Source: Malus domestica (Eukaryota > Streptophyta > Magnoliopsida > Rosales > Rosaceae). From it: a stretch of 64,000 bases of DNA. Below the pieces are notes generated by a model that was given only the letters and a program-made list of their open reading frames with translations, had not been told where the DNA came from and made no database searches. The stretch spans positions 2,062,501-2,126,500 of the forward strand of contig NC_091668.1 in assembly GCF_042453785.1 (NCBI RefSeq). The letters are read 5' to 3'. The position numbers and the translations under genes were made by a program. Shown piece by piece: positions 1 through 10,787 of the stretch; the first letter of the stretch is position 1; each line of letters opens with the position of its first letter.

Positions 1-59
1 TGACAACAGAAAATACCATCTTCTAGACTATTAAGTTGTTAAATTCACAATAGAAGGAC

Positions 60-215
60 AGAAAAATCAAAGGAAAACTAACGAAAAGTCCAAAAAAAAC
101 TTTAGTTTTAGTGAAAAATGACAAATAAAGATATAGTGAATAGTACCAGGAAAATGTAAAAATGTGGTTTTTGGTTAAAAGTGAACAGTACCGTGAGTGT
201 TTCGTTAAAATTCCC
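60..215 (-). repeat. Short dispersed repeat, family B, reverse copy
   Basis: This AT-rich stretch reads, on the minus strand, as the same sequence found on the plus strand at about 466-630, 49908-50065 and 52012-52172. Shared landmarks are a GGGAATTTTAACG-like start, the phrase AAAACCACATTTTTACA and a TTAGTTTTC-like end. It is a dispersed non-coding repeat, probably a MITE. The short reading frame inside it is not a gene. Confidence 0.6.
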
Positions 216-465
216 AAAAATCAATTGGATTCGTCTACAGCTAGGTCCAACAAACAGTTCGTGCCGTACTGATTATCTTAACGGGTTATGCAAGAAATTG
301 ACATGCTTAATGTCTAGATCAGGCAAAAGGGTATATTATGGAGTTCTTAATGGGTGATTGAATATCTTATCTGATTCTTAACGGGTGACTCAATATCTTA
401 TCGAGTTCTTGACAAATTCATTAACAGAAGCTGGATGTTCAAATTCGAAACCAAATCCAATTTGG

Positions 466-630
466 GAACTTTAACGAAAAACTCTCAGTACTGTTCACTT
501 TAATGAAAAACCACATTTTTACACTAAAACGTCAATCATGGTATTATTCACTTTACCCTTTATTTTGTCCTTATCATTAAAACTAAAAGTTTTCAAACCA
601 TTTTCATTAGTTTTCTTAAAAAAAAACCAT
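466..630 (+). repeat. Short dispersed repeat, family B
   Basis: Plus-strand copy of the family B repeat, with the landmarks TTTAACGAAAAACTCTCAGT near its start and AAACCATTTTCATTAGTTTT near its end. It lies only about 250 bases from the reverse copy at 60-215, so the two form a large imperfect inverted pair. Confidence 0.65.
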
Positions 631-903
631 ACGGCTCAAAGATTTCTGCATCAACACCTTCAAAGGGTAACCCACTCAACCCCAATTTACATAAATGGCT
701 CAAAGATATCAAGCATTCCTCTTATAGAATCCTAAACTAAGAAATTTCCTACACTATAATATTGCAACACATATTTCTATAAATTTGCGACCGCTTGATT
801 TGTTTTGCTAACACTTTTAAAGGTAGGTTAGTGAAGGGAAAATTAATCTTCTCAAGCAAATACCAAAGATTGGATCTTGATAATTGACTATTGCGGTAAG
901 CAA

Positions 904-1070
904 GAGATTTTTCAGTGTGACAGTCATACGAGATGATACACCACGTGTTCTTATATAAATTGTGGGTTATATGTGTTAAAAGGTTAATAACTTAAAAATT
1001 AAAAAATTTCATCACTTGTATAAAAACACATGATGTATTATCCGTATTTGTATTATAACTAAAAATTTCT
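904..1070. repeat. Palindromic MITE-like element, family A (diverged copy)
   Basis: It begins GAGATTTTTCAGTGTG and ends with a diverged complement of that sequence. The family A consensus is two complementary arms of about 60 bases around a short AT-rich centre. This copy is decayed, especially in its right arm. The family occurs about eleven times in the window. Confidence 0.5.
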
Positions 1071-1950
1071 AGCGGCAAGTAAACTGCATACCAAAACTGA
1101 CACAGCAACTAAACAGCAACACTTGGTTGACTGCCCCCTTCTGAGTGCTGATTCAGCCAGCAGCTTGGCCAACCTGCAAAAATCCGTTTTGGAATGTAGC
1201 TTATTAGAAGCTGCTGTTTTGAACCACCAATTTCCAAGTTCCAATATTCAATTGCGTACAAATCCCAATCTCCTTTTATTTATATTTTCTATGTTACCCT
1301 TCCCTAAGTTAATAGCAGGCCCCAGTGAGGCCGTAAAATAAAATTTCAGTGTATCAGAAATATAATATGATACATGAAATATAATAATATTATTGACGTA
1401 CCAAACCGTGATGGCATATTGAAAATTCTGGAATAAGATTCTCTCACTTTTTGTTTTCCTTTTTTTTTTCTCTATTTTTATTTGAATGGTTACAGTTAAA
1501 TTACGTTAATATTTTATATGAATTTTTTATAACAAGAGAAAGATAAAATAAGAAAATGTAAAAAAAAAGGAATGGAAACATGAGAGGAGATAATCCTCAT
1601 CCGAAAATTTTCTCAAGGTCCTGATGTACATCTGTTGTTTTTTTCAAAATTGATGTTTCGACTCTGACATGTTTAAAAAGGGTATGGGAGAGTGAATGAT
1701 GGGACAAGCAATTGACAAACTCACACAAATAAAAAGAAAAAATGATCGTCAATCTCCTTCGTGCATGATCTGACCATTTTACATCTTCTTGGTTTCCATT
1801 CAAATCATCACCCTTTTTGTTGTCCATATCTTTTGTGATGAAGGCTAAACGATCACGTTTTTATAAATGTCATGCTACATATCATCATAGCTATCTTGCC
1901 ATCTTATTACTAACTATTTAAAAATAATAGACAAATATGTTAGAATGTCG
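1071..1950. other. Intergenic, nothing recognised
   Basis: No gene is supported here. A slightly GC-richer patch at about 1075-1250 has open frames on both strands, but no recognisable protein and no splice or promoter context. The remainder is AT-rich with homopolymer runs. Confidence 0.5.
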
Positions 1951-2076
1951 AAAATTTCAGCGTGTCGAAAACACGGACCAGTGTACTATGTATCATAATA
2001 TAAATGATCAAATTTTTTTTCAAGTATCCAACCACTTAATGCATTGGACCGTGTTTCCTGTACACTAAAAAATCTC
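1951..2076. repeat. Palindromic MITE-like element, family A
   Basis: The left arm contains AAATTTCAGCGTGTCG followed by an ACACGGACC segment. The right arm contains GGACCGTGTTTCC and ends TACACTAAAAAATCTC. The arms are imperfect complements. It is non-coding. Confidence 0.6.
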
Positions 2077-2218
2077 TTCAAAACATGAGCATTCGATGTA
2101 AAACTAATTGTTTATCAAAAATCTTAAAATTAACTGACAGTAAGGGTTCAAATTTAAAACTATTTAAGTACTAATTTAGACTTTATCATGTGTTGTGCTT
2201 ACAAGATGTGTCCCACGA

Positions 2219-2366
2219 GAGATTTTTTAGTGTGCTAGGAACACGAGGCGGTACATCAAGTGTCATAGTATAAGTGGTTAGAGATTTTTTTTTTCCAATT
2301 TCCAACCACTTGTCTTATAATACTTGGTATACCGAGTCATATTCCAGTCACATTGAAAAAAAATTC
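2219..2366. repeat. Palindromic MITE-like element, family A
   Basis: It starts GAGATTTTTTAGTGTGC and continues through GGTACATCAAGTGTCAT and a (T)n centre. A complementary right arm with CAACCACTTGT follows, ending CACATTGAAAAAAA. This is one of the clearer copies upstream of the RADIALIS-like gene. Confidence 0.65.
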
Positions 2367-2823
2367 ATGTCCCACATGCAAATCTTTTTAATCTAACACA
2401 CGACAAATTCCTGTTTAGTAATATGAGAATACGTTAAGTTGTTAGATTGTCATACAAATAACATAATTACGATATCATGTTAAGAATGTACATCCAAAGC
2501 TAATTCGCAACTTGAGTAGAGATCAGAAAACTTCTTAAGCAGTTATACTATACTTTCATTATTTGAGAAGACAAAGAGTATCTTATACGTACGTGTTCTT
2601 TGTGGGTTTGAAACAAGGGGCGAATTGGGATCTAATCCCCACAGGCTGTAAATTCTCAAAAATATACCATTTGTTCAATCAAGCGAATCCCATCTTCTTC
2701 TGTCCTTAAAATATTCGTCGACTTGTCAAAAAAACATCACTGTAGCAGTATCCGAAACCAACGACAAATTTTTAAAGTTCACACAACTTGCCACAGCCCC
2801 ACGAGTCTCTCCTCCTCCACCTG

Positions 2824-2831
2824 CTTATAAG
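2824..2831 (+). promoter_or_regulatory. Possible TATA box of the 3.0-kb RADIALIS-like gene
   Basis: CTTATAAG lies about 190 bases upstream of the ATG at 3021, in a stretch that is otherwise richer in C than the surroundings. Distance and sequence fit a plant TATA element, but the transcription start is not known. Confidence 0.35.
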
Positions 2832-3020
2832 TAGCATGGCCACCTCTTGCCCATACCATCATTCCCTTGACTTCTTCACTATCTGAGTCCCTTTTGTAAA
2901 CCCTCGTTTAACTTTAGCTCCCTAACACCATACACATTATCCTCTGCCACTCATCTTATCAGCTCGCGGCAACCGGCGTACGATTCAAACTTCCGGTTTA
3001 TATCTTCACGTAAGATCGCA

Positions 3021-5313
3021 ATGGCATCGGTTTCTTCCTCGAGGAATTTCAACTCCTCGTGGACGCCGAAGGAGAACAAGCTGTTCGAGAAGGCGCTGGC
3101 CGTGTACGACAAGGACACGCAGGACCGCTGGCATAATGTGGCCAAGGCCGTCGGCGGAAAATCTGCAGAGGAAGTAAAGAGGCACTACGAGATTCTGGTG
3201 CATGATCTCATGCACATAGAATCCGGCCATGTCCCTATACCAAATTATAAGTCCGCCGGCGGCAGCGGCAGCAACAGAGGATTTGGTGACGAGCAGAGGT
3301 AAGAGTAGTTATGTTTTCATTTGTCATAATCTCTTAATTGCTTCTAACCATTCAAAGCTAATCCATACTGTCCATATTCTTCTCCTTGAAAGTAGCTAGA
3401 CATCCTAGTGCATGAATTAGGAATACGGCTTGGTCACTAAAGTGTCATAATAAAAATGGTTGGATATTTTGAAAAGAAATTTCACTATTGTATCATAACA
3501 CTTAGTATAATGGTCTGTGTTCCCGACACACTGAAAAATTAGAGGATTCTTTACTGTAATAATGTCAATCGTATTTCGGCTCTGATGGCATATTAGAATT
3601 TCCGCAACCAACTCAAAATAAATTGTTATGACTCAACAAGACGAAGATCGTACAAACTATTATGTTAGGTTTTGATTCCCCAACGTGCAATTCACCTTCC
3701 CCACGTAAAATTGCATGAAAATATGTTCTTCCTTTTAAGTGTAAACTATTATGTTAGGTTTTGATTCCCCAACGTGCAATTCACCTTCCCCACGTAAAAT
3801 TGCAAGAGATTTTCCATGCTGTCTATATTCTTCTCCCTGAAAATATGTCAATCGTAACTTGGTTTTGATACAATCTTAGTCTGGAGCATTCGACATAAAA
3901 ATAATTATTATTGACTAAAGAAACAGAAGATCGCCTAAATTGTTACGTATGGTTTTAATTCTCAGACGTGAGAGTCACACTCTCAACATGGGATTCAAAA
4001 GCTATATATTAGTTGAAAGCTGTATGGGTTTGTAGCTTGTCCATGAAATTTTTTTCAGTGTTCTGAGAACACAATCGGGTACACCAAGTATTATTAGTGG
4101 TTGGAAATTTATTTTTTCAATCACCCAACTACTTATATTATGACATTTGATGTATTAGATTGTATTATCGACATACTGAAAAGTTTCTTCTTGCCCTCCC
4201 TTTCCATAATGTTATTCACTATGTTTTCCACTTATCGAAGCGACAATTCAAACTAAAAACACTAACTTGAGTACTCCCCAATAAATTTTATATGTTTTTT
4301 TTTTCTATATATTTTGTATATGCATCCACATCCCATACTATATTCAACTGCAATTCCTAAGGAAGAAGAAGAAAAAAATAAAAAAATAAAAATAATAATA
4401 ATAATAAAATAAAAAAAGAAAAAGAAAACCACATGAAATCTAGTCCGTACTTGTTTTGGATGGCACACGCACATGATCCTATGACTAAAGTAATTGAGAA
4501 ACATTGTGTGACGCCAAACACTCCTTTTAATTACTTATCACATTCTCTCATTAATCCCAAAGATTGGAGAGATTTTTCAACATGTAAGGAAGACAGCCAG
4601 GTATACCAAGTTTCATAATATAATTGGTTCAAAACTTGAAAATATACATTTTCAATCAATTGTATCATGAAAGTTGGTATATGGGGCCGTGTTCCAGAAC
4701 AAACTGAAAAATTCTCCTAGACTTGCAAGCGACTGTCATTGGTAGCATAGATTTTTTAGTGTACCCAAAACACGAGATGGTACGCTAGTTATTCTACAAA
4801 GTGGAGAAACGTTTTTGTTTCAAGTGCCCCTACTTGTATAATGACATGATGTATGTGACCATGTTTCGAGTACATTGAAAACTCTCCCCATTGTTGGATC
4901 TAACTAAACCTCTTGGCAGCTTTTCTAGTTCATGAAAATGTTTATAAATATATACTACTTACACATACACAAATACACACCAAGTAATCCATGCGTTACA
5001 CCAGGGAATATATTAAACACAGTACATCTTACTTAAAAAAGAAAGCTCCTAGCAAAAAGATGCTAATTCAGTCTGTTAAGCTAATTAAGTATGGCGTTTG
5101 TGGGATTAGTAAGATAATGCCACTTGGGGTGTTGGGATAATCACATTGCTCAATTAGCTCAAAAGATGCTTAATTAATTGCTTATTCAACTTGGAGGTTT
5201 GATATTATCTACAAAAAAAATTTATGCATTACTTCGAAGATGGAATTAATATATATTTCTAGTGCTAATTACTCTCTTATCTAATCAGGCTTATGAAAAA
5301 TTTGAAGATCTGA
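3021..5313 (+). CDS. RL: RADIALIS-like one-repeat MYB/SANT transcription factor
   Basis: The product is a small single-repeat MYB (SANT) protein of the RADIALIS/RSM family. These nuclear factors are known to compete with larger MYB-like partners such as DIV/DRIF in floral and growth control. I place exons at 3021-3298 and 5289-5313, giving 100 residues. The SANT repeat spans about residues 12-62: a Trp near 14, the signature ALAVYDKDT, a Trp in DRWHNVA, and [15 protein letters not shown] in place of the third Trp, as is usual for the family. VPIPNY follows. Exon 1 ends AG before a GTAAG donor and exon 2 begins G, giving Arg then LMKNLKI and a stop, which matches the typical RADIALIS C-terminus. 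The intron of about 2 kb holds four foldback elements. If the intron is retained, the protein stops directly after the Arg. The family call is secure; the exact orthologue (RL5/RL6-like) is inferred from the neighbouring genes. Confidence 0.92.
3422..3543. repeat. Palindromic MITE-like element, family A, in RADIALIS intron
   Basis: Diverged copy with GTCATAATAAAAATGGTTGG in the left arm and CGACACACTGAAAAATTAG at the right end. It lies inside the single intron of the RADIALIS-like gene. Confidence 0.5.
3656..3804. repeat. Local direct duplication in RADIALIS intron
   Basis: A segment starting AAACTATTATGTTAGG and running through TTCCCCACGTAAAATTGCA occurs twice in direct orientation, at about 3656-3716 and 3744-3804, with almost no differences. 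The event looks recent. It is non-coding. Confidence 0.75.
4048..4190. repeat. Palindromic MITE-like element, family A, in RADIALIS intron
   Basis: The left end is TTTTTTTCAGTGTTCTGAG and the right end is CGACATACTGAAAAGTTTC, with complementary arms on either side of a T-rich centre. Confidence 0.6.
4566..4716. repeat. Palindromic MITE-like element, family A, in RADIALIS intron
   Basis: It runs from GAGAGATTTTTCAACATG to CAAACTGAAAAATTCTC. The arms around the centre include AATATAATTGGTT and AATCAATTGTATCATG, which are complementary in part. Confidence 0.6.
4750..4888. repeat. Palindromic MITE-like element, family A, in RADIALIS intron
   Basis: It starts GATTTTTTAGTGTACCC and ends GAGTACATTGAAAACTCTCC. 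It lies about 35 bases from the previous copy, so two elements sit side by side within the intron. Confidence 0.6.
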
Positions 5314-5911
5314 TGGGAGGGAACAGAAGACTTGTAAAAAGAAGAAAAATGGATTAATCTGTCATTCTCTAGCTGTTGTTTTCCTTCCTTCCAAAAGCCT
5401 AGTGTGCAAGAAAATATATGTTATGTGTTTCTCTTTGTATTTTGTGTTTGGTTTTCCTATTCAAAATTATTATTTTATGAACTAAAACCACAATATGACG
5501 TCAACATGCTTGGAGTACAAGTAATCAAGATCGTGTATCTTTGCACGCCAAATCTTGTCTCGAATCTCTCTCCATAACAACGCTCATATATGAAGTATAA
5601 TTAAAAAAAAACACTACAATAATCATACCAAGAAAAAGGATAACAAAACCAAAACGACTAAGAGGAAATAGCAAATCCCCAGAACGAGGAGAAGAGAACT
5701 AAAACAGCAAAGATAGCAGATCCACAAACAATATTACCGGTGAAACAATTCGTCGATCAGAATATTGCAGGTGATGAGAAATCTCAGATTAACAAATGGA
5801 TACAGGCAGATTAAGTAAAATATATTACTAATCAAATGCACGATCTGTAACAGTATCAAAGTGCTTTGGTCCTTTCCAATTTGTTCCAATGCGATGCAAA
5901 AATTGAAATCG

Positions 5912-5916
5912 AAAAA
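5912..5916 (-). terminator. RNA polymerase III terminator of tRNA-Ala
   Basis: On the minus strand, five T residues follow directly after the last base of the mature tRNA. A short T run just downstream is the normal RNA polymerase III stop signal. Confidence 0.75.
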
Positions 5917-5989
5917 TGGAGATGCGGGGTATCGATCCCCGTACCTCTCGCATGCTAAGCGAGCGCTCTACCATCTGAGCTACATCCCC
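5917..5989 (-). tRNA. trnA-AGC: tRNA-Ala (anticodon AGC)
   Basis: The minus strand folds as a 73-nt cloverleaf without an intron. The acceptor stem pairs GGGGATG with CATCTCC, the anticodon is AGC, the T-loop is TCGAT-like and the discriminator base is A. The acceptor stem contains a G3:U70 pair, the classic alanine identity element. The internal promoter A box (TAGCTCAGATG) and a B-box-like GGATCGATACC are present. CCA is not encoded, as expected for a nuclear tRNA gene. It is a lone tRNA gene between two protein genes. Confidence 0.97.
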
Positions 5990-6192
5990 AATTATTGAAT
6001 ACTGACGAATTAAATTTATTTAACGTTAAATTAAAAGTTGATGGACTTCGTTGGACGCTTAACTTTGTGTCGAGAGAGCTAGGCCTAATGTTTTTGTGTA
6101 TGGCTTACACATCCTTTTACCTGACACGCATCATCACAACAAATTTTGAGGTCCAGAAATCGGATTATGTGTCTGTGCGGAATCATACACAT

Positions 6193-6213
6193 TACAAAAA
6201 AAAAAAAAAAAAA
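6193..6213 (+). repeat. Poly-A tract
   Basis: A run of about 20 A residues in the intergenic DNA between the tRNA gene and the small secreted-protein gene. No element could be assigned to it. Confidence 0.8.
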
Positions 6214-6780
6214 AGACACTTATTACTCTACCCTCTTAATTTTTCGTGGTAACTTGGCCCATGTTTTGATCCCATCCCCTCTCACAAACCCCCTAATTTT
6301 TTTACCAATAAAAAAAGAGAGAACAAAACACATAATATGTCATCCGTAGAGAAGACCACCTCCACGATCACGTGGTCTCACTGGCTAAAGCGTTTTAATA
6401 TGGTTGGACGACTTTGTTGATACTTCATGAGTTTAGGATATAACTTAAACATAAATGAACATTTTATAATACAATAAATTAATAACATCAAATGTCAGTA
6501 TAACATATAAATAAATAAAAAAACGAATGCGATGAATTAATAACACCACGTGTTAGTATAATATAATTTGTTAAAAAGTAAAGAAAAACACCATAAAGCA
6601 TGCCACACTCGAATTTATAGGTTTTGTTACGTACCACTCCTAATAAGGGAGCTTTCTGTTACCACAAATTTATGCTGGAGAAAGGGCAAAATTCAATTTG
6701 GACTCTAAATTTAGCATTTCCTTTCATTTTCACCCTAAACATTTACTAAATATATGCCCCTGATCAGCCACACTTAATCC

Positions 6781-6788
6781 TATAAATA
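6781..6788 (+). promoter_or_regulatory. TATA box of the small secreted-protein gene
   Basis: TATAAATA lies 111 bases upstream of the ATG at 6892, a normal spacing for a plant gene with a short leader. Confidence 0.6.
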
Positions 6789-6891
6789 AAACACAATTTC
6801 AATCCTAATTTTAAGTTCACATAAATAAATTGTGTTTTCTGAACTATTTGTTTAAAGATACTACAAAAAACAAAAATTCAAACAAAAAAAA

Positions 6892-7278
6892 ATGGCAAAG
6901 ATTGCGTTCGTGTTGATTTTCACATTGGTGTTGCTTATGTCGATCCAGGCGGTGTTGGGTGACGACGATTTCCTGGAAACTGCAAAGGATCACATAAACA
7001 CCGCTGCCACGGCCGCCAAAGATGCGGCTGATAGCGTGTCCAAATCGGATGCCTTTAAGGAAGCGAAGGAGACGGCGTCAACATGGGGTGATTGGTTTAC
7101 GGACAAATTCCAGTACGTTATCACATTTTTTTTGGTTTAATTATTTACATATACATCATCAATTTTGTCAGATTAATTATGTATTAACTCGAGTTTACTT
7201 TCTAGTGATATGGGTTTCAGCTCGGACGACGATGATGACGACCATGACAGCAGCTCAAAGGCACCGAAATCAGAATAA
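6892..7278 (+). CDS. Small secreted helical protein with acidic C-terminal tail
   Basis: I do not recognise a named family. The best model has exons 6892-7112 and 7206-7278, 97 residues. The first 23 residues form a clear signal peptide (a Lys, then a long run of Val, Leu, Ile and Phe, ending VLG). A mature start DDDFLETAKDHI follows. The middle is rich in Ala, Lys, Asp and Thr (TAATAAKDAAD) and looks like an amphipathic helix reminiscent of LEA-type proteins, followed by a Trp-containing WGDWF segment. Exon 2 encodes GFSS, six Asp in a row, HD, SSS and KAPKSE. The donor is CA before GTACGT and the acceptor TCTAG. A second in-frame acceptor 15 bases downstream would drop five residues. Without splicing the frame runs on to a stop at 7140. 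TATA box and ATG spacing support a real gene. Function unknown; probably apoplastic or endomembrane. Confidence 0.7.
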
Positions 7279-7689
7279 TAAGGTTGTTTTAACTGCCCAG
7301 TAATCTTCAATTTTTTAATGTTGTAATTACTTTTTGGTTTGTTGGACTTGGACAAAGATTTACCTAGTTGAATCTTTACCTCATGAGAGGAGTTGAGGCT
7401 AGAGATGTTAGATTCCCATATATTATTTGTAAAATAAGAGATTCAACAATGTTGTAACTAAAGCATATTTATGCAATTTTTGCATCCCAACTTGTTTTTT
7501 AATATAAGCGATATTTAAGATTTCATGCAGTCGGAACTGTTTTAACCATTTCAATTACAAACCCTGATTAGGCTGACCTAATTGTTTTTAATCACTTGCG
7601 CTACGAAACTCAATCCATTGAGAAAATGATCTTGAACTTTAAAGACAATGACAATTATTTGAGGGTAATAATTGTGAGGCTTTTTATTC

Positions 7690-8003
7690 ATAATGGTTTC
7701 TGATCGTCATAACTCCGTACTTTGGTCTCTGAGATTTAAAATCGATAGAAGTGGTTCCTGAGATTGTCCACCCTCAATCACTTTTGTTCGTCTGTGAAAT
7801 CTTTGTTACATTGAGTATTTTTGTCATATCAACCCCTCCTCTTGAACTGGTGGTTTCTTCAATTTAACAGAAATTTTTCAAAGAATGACCAAAATGATTG
7901 ACGATGGACAATCTCAATGACTAATTCTATCAATTTTAAATCCCAGCCTTAGTGAGCAACTTTGACAATCTCAAAGACTAATTTGGCTAAAAAGACTAAT
8001 TGT
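7690..8003. repeat. Foldback MITE-like element, family C
   Basis: The left arm contains TTTGGTCTCTGAGATTTAAA and ATCGATAGAAGTGG. The right arm carries their complements (CTATCAATTTTAAATCCC). Similar elements are at about 22265-22585, 30912-31235 and 56428-56672. Non-coding. Confidence 0.7.
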
Positions 8004-9246
8004 GAGGATCAAACACGAAACGGGAGTAAATTTTAGTGACACTTCACAATTAGGGGAAAGACTTACCTACAACGAAAATATTATTATAACATTTCTCAAA
8101 CTAATTGTGTTGTCTGTTTTAATTTTTTTTTTCTACCTTAAAATAATGACACAATTCAGGAATGCAAATGGTTTGCATGCACTTGCAGATAGTTTCCGCA
8201 CAAAGCAAATTGGGACGGGCCTAATTGGGCCATCAATCTCTAAACTCGTAGTGGATTCGATGGAAAGGCCCAATTAACCCAAGTCAAAGTCAACCATGCT
8301 AAAGTATCAAGAAGATCAAGAAAATATGGCATAGTAACTCATGTCTTTTAGATTTCAACCACACAAAAAAAACTTACTCGTGCCATGTTTTTAATTTTTC
8401 AATTTTTGTCAGAATAGTCATGTCAAAGTGACACATTTTCTTCTCATATTTAACGAAGTATTTTATGCTTTGAGAATTTGGGTCGTTAGATCTTATTATT
8501 ACATCTTTAACAAAAAAAATTAACAACTAAAACTCTAAAAGTACGAAGCGTACTAGAAAATTTTGGTAAAGTTGACTAACTAGAGCAGTTCTCACATTAA
8601 ATAAAACTAATGTAGGGCCAAGTCACATCAAATGTAAACAGCGTGAGGTCAAGTAGAATCAAAATACTGAAGATGTCTCGTATGTTTGCCTAACAGTAGC
8701 AGGTCTGCTGTTTTCAAACTTCGTGTCTCTTCTCTAAGCACTTGACACGTGTCTTCTAACTTAATAAAACTTCGTATTTCTTATGTAATTACTTAACATG
8801 TGTCTTTCAACTTAACAAAAAGTTACCAGTGTTATCACAAAAATAATAGTTATTAGTGCTAATCTTTTGTTAAGTTGAAAGACATTTAATAAGCAATTAG
8901 AGAAGATACACGATGATCGAGGAGCAGCACACCTCCATCAAGGTGTGGCAACAATTAAGACAAAAAAAAAAAAAAAAAAACTTGCAACATAACTCCTGGA
9001 TATAGAAAACTACTTCAAAGTCTTCCTCACAATTCCATGGCATGGCAAAACTAATACGATAAGATCTTGTTAAACAAGAAATAAAGCTGAATAATTAGAG
9101 CAATAACAAAGTCCTCCCTTCACTACTGACGAACGATAATCATGCAGATATCTGATCTAGTTAACGCTGGGAGCCTAAGCCTGTTTCATGTTTATACAAA
9201 TCTCACTTAATTAACACTTAATCTTAATACTACTCTTAATCTCCCT
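8004..9246. other. Intergenic and ZHD gene downstream region
   Basis: No gene is supported. The interval contains an A18 run near 8963-8980 and short imperfect repeats of the phrase CTTAATAAAACTTCGT at 8700-8880. The last few hundred bases are presumably the 3' untranslated region of the zinc-finger homeodomain gene on the minus strand. Confidence 0.45.
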
Positions 9247-10290
9247 TTAATCTTCAGCTGCTGCCCCTCCCTCCCCTCCTTCTCCCTCCACATTCTTAAA
9301 AGACAGACCTGTAGCGATGGCATTAGTAGTAGCAGTGACGTCACCCTGCTTCTTAATGGTGTTTTTGTTGTTATGCATCCAAACCCTAAGCACCTGCCTC
9401 TTCACTCCCACCTCCGCACAAAACCTCTCCACCTCCTCCTCATCCTGCTTCTGAATTCTCCACCCAACCTTCTCCCCAAACTCCATCATCCTCTCCTTCT
9501 GTTCCACCGTGAACTTTGTCCGAAACCGCTTCTTAGACAAAGCAAACGGCGGGACAGTTCCACCCTCAAAAGCATTCAGATCCTCGCTCGAACTCTCCGT
9601 CCCTCCACCGCTGCTCCCGAACGCCACGTTCACAGGCTGGACAATCGGAGGCATCGCGTACTTCTGGTGGTGGTGGTGGTGGTGGTGATGGTGCAAAGCC
9701 GAGGAAGGCGAAGGCAGCGGCGGCGGAAGCTGAAGCGGACTCAGCATTATGCTCGACCTTCTCGAGCCGGGACTGAAGGCCGCCGTCTCCCCGTCCACCT
9801 CCTTGCGGTGAAAGTTGCGGTGGCAGTCGCACGCCGCACATTTCAAAGCCTCCATCGTCCCCTCCTGGCCGCTCGGCATGAACTCTCCGCAGCCGTCGAA
9901 GACATTACCACCAATGTTCGCCGCGTGGTTCTTGAGGCACTCTCTATACCTAACAACTTTTGCCAACGACTTGGGCCCACCACCACCGCCACCGACTCCG
10001 GCTTCATGTGGGGCCACCGGGGTCCCGGATAGGGCACGATCCGGATCTGGGTCGCGGATCAACGGCTGCAACGGGATAGCAGCTGGGTGGTGGTTGTCTA
10101 GGGTTTGGTGCTGGTGATGAGGAGCAGTGGCAGAACCGTAATTCCCAGTACCATTGTGAATCCCAACTCTTCTCTTTTGCTGGTGATCTGCTGCTGCCGC
10201 TGGCGACGGCGATGATTCTTTGGTATTTAAATGAGCATAGCTTAGCGAGCCTGACGTCCTCATTTCGTTATCTTGTGCCCTAAAATCCAT
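9247..10290 (-). CDS. ZHD5: Zinc-finger homeodomain transcription factor, ZHD5-like
   Basis: The gene encodes a plant-specific ZF-HD nuclear transcription factor of 347 residues in a single exon, as usual for the family. The ZF-HD dimerisation zinc finger lies at about residues 113-166 (RYRECLKNHAA, DGCGEFMPSG, CAACDCHRNFHRKE). An atypical homeodomain lies at about 255-315 (KKRFRTKFT, RVWMHNNKN). The N-terminal part is rich in Pro, His and Ala, and a run of about ten His sits near residue 200. The ESSSEDLN motif before the homeodomain and the AACDCHRNFHRKE finger variant match ZHD5/ZHD6 better than other subgroups. The ATG at 10290 is the first in frame and is followed by MDFR. The upstream DNA has long CT runs in the sense direction and a possible leader intron. 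In Arabidopsis the orthologue (HB33) sits between the glycosylase and RL6, as here. Confidence 0.95.
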   Translation of the reverse strand: MDFRAQDNEMRTSGSLSYAHLNTKESSPSPAAAADHQQKRRVGIHNGTGNYGSATAPHHQHQTLDNHHPAAIPLQPLIRDPDPDRALSGTPVAPHEAGVGGGGGGPKSLAKVVRYRECLKNHAANIGGNVFDGCGEFMPSGQEGTMEALKCAACDCHRNFHRKEVDGETAAFSPGSRRSSIMLSPLQLPPPLPSPSSALHHHHHHHHHQKYAMPPIVQPVNVAFGSSGGGTESSSEDLNAFEGGTVPPFALSKKRFRTKFTVEQKERMMEFGEKVGWRIQKQDEEEVERFCAEVGVKRQVLRVWMHNNKNTIKKQGDVTATTNAIATGLSFKNVEGEGGEGGAAAED

Positions 10291-10348
10291 GGATTTTTTG
10301 ATATTCTCTCACAAAAACACACAATCTTCAATAATTTAATACCAAAAG

Positions 10349-10708
10349 CTGTCACAAAAGCATCGTCTCATTGATTTCAAACGAGTATTTGTGTACTTTC
10401 TTGGGGTTCCGAGTCCTCCTTCTGTTAATTAATCTCTGCTGTTCTAAAATAAACAAAAAGAAAAACACAAAAAGGCAGAAATATGTTTCAAATATATGAC
10501 AAAATTAGAAGGCATATATATAGCTATGTAGCTACATCTTTAAATGTGTATCCATCCTGTTCCTAGTATATATAATCTTGTCTCGAAGTTAGTACTAAAT
10601 ATTAGGGTGCTAATCCCACCAAAACCCATGTCGTAATTTTCAACTGTTTTTGCGAAAAACACAGCTTTATGGAGAGAGAGAGAGAGAGAGAGAGATGAAA
10701 GTACTCAC
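10349..10708 (-). other. Possible 5' leader intron of the ZHD gene
   Basis: In the sense direction a GTGAGT donor at 10708 follows CAAACT, and a TTGTGACAG acceptor ends at 10349, 58 bases before the ATG. If used, the (GA/CT)n tract at 10673-10695 is intronic and that at 10788-10820 lies in leader exon 1. This is inferred from splice-site sequence alone. Confidence 0.35.
10673..10695. repeat. (GA)n microsatellite
   Basis: About eleven GA units on the plus strand, read as (CT)n in the sense direction of the zinc-finger homeodomain gene. It lies about 385 bases upstream of that gene's ATG. Confidence 0.9.
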
Positions 10709-10786
10709 AGTTTGTAAGAAAGAGAGATAGAAACAAACAGCTGCAACAGCATCTTTGGCATGACTGCTTGAACATCTATATGGTTT

Positions 10787-10787
<1 letters not shown>

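Noticed and set aside
9373-10032. Long open frame on the plus strand opposite the ZHD gene
   Set aside because: It is the antisense shadow of a GC-rich coding exon; no domain, no promoter, and low-complexity His/Arg/Val composition.
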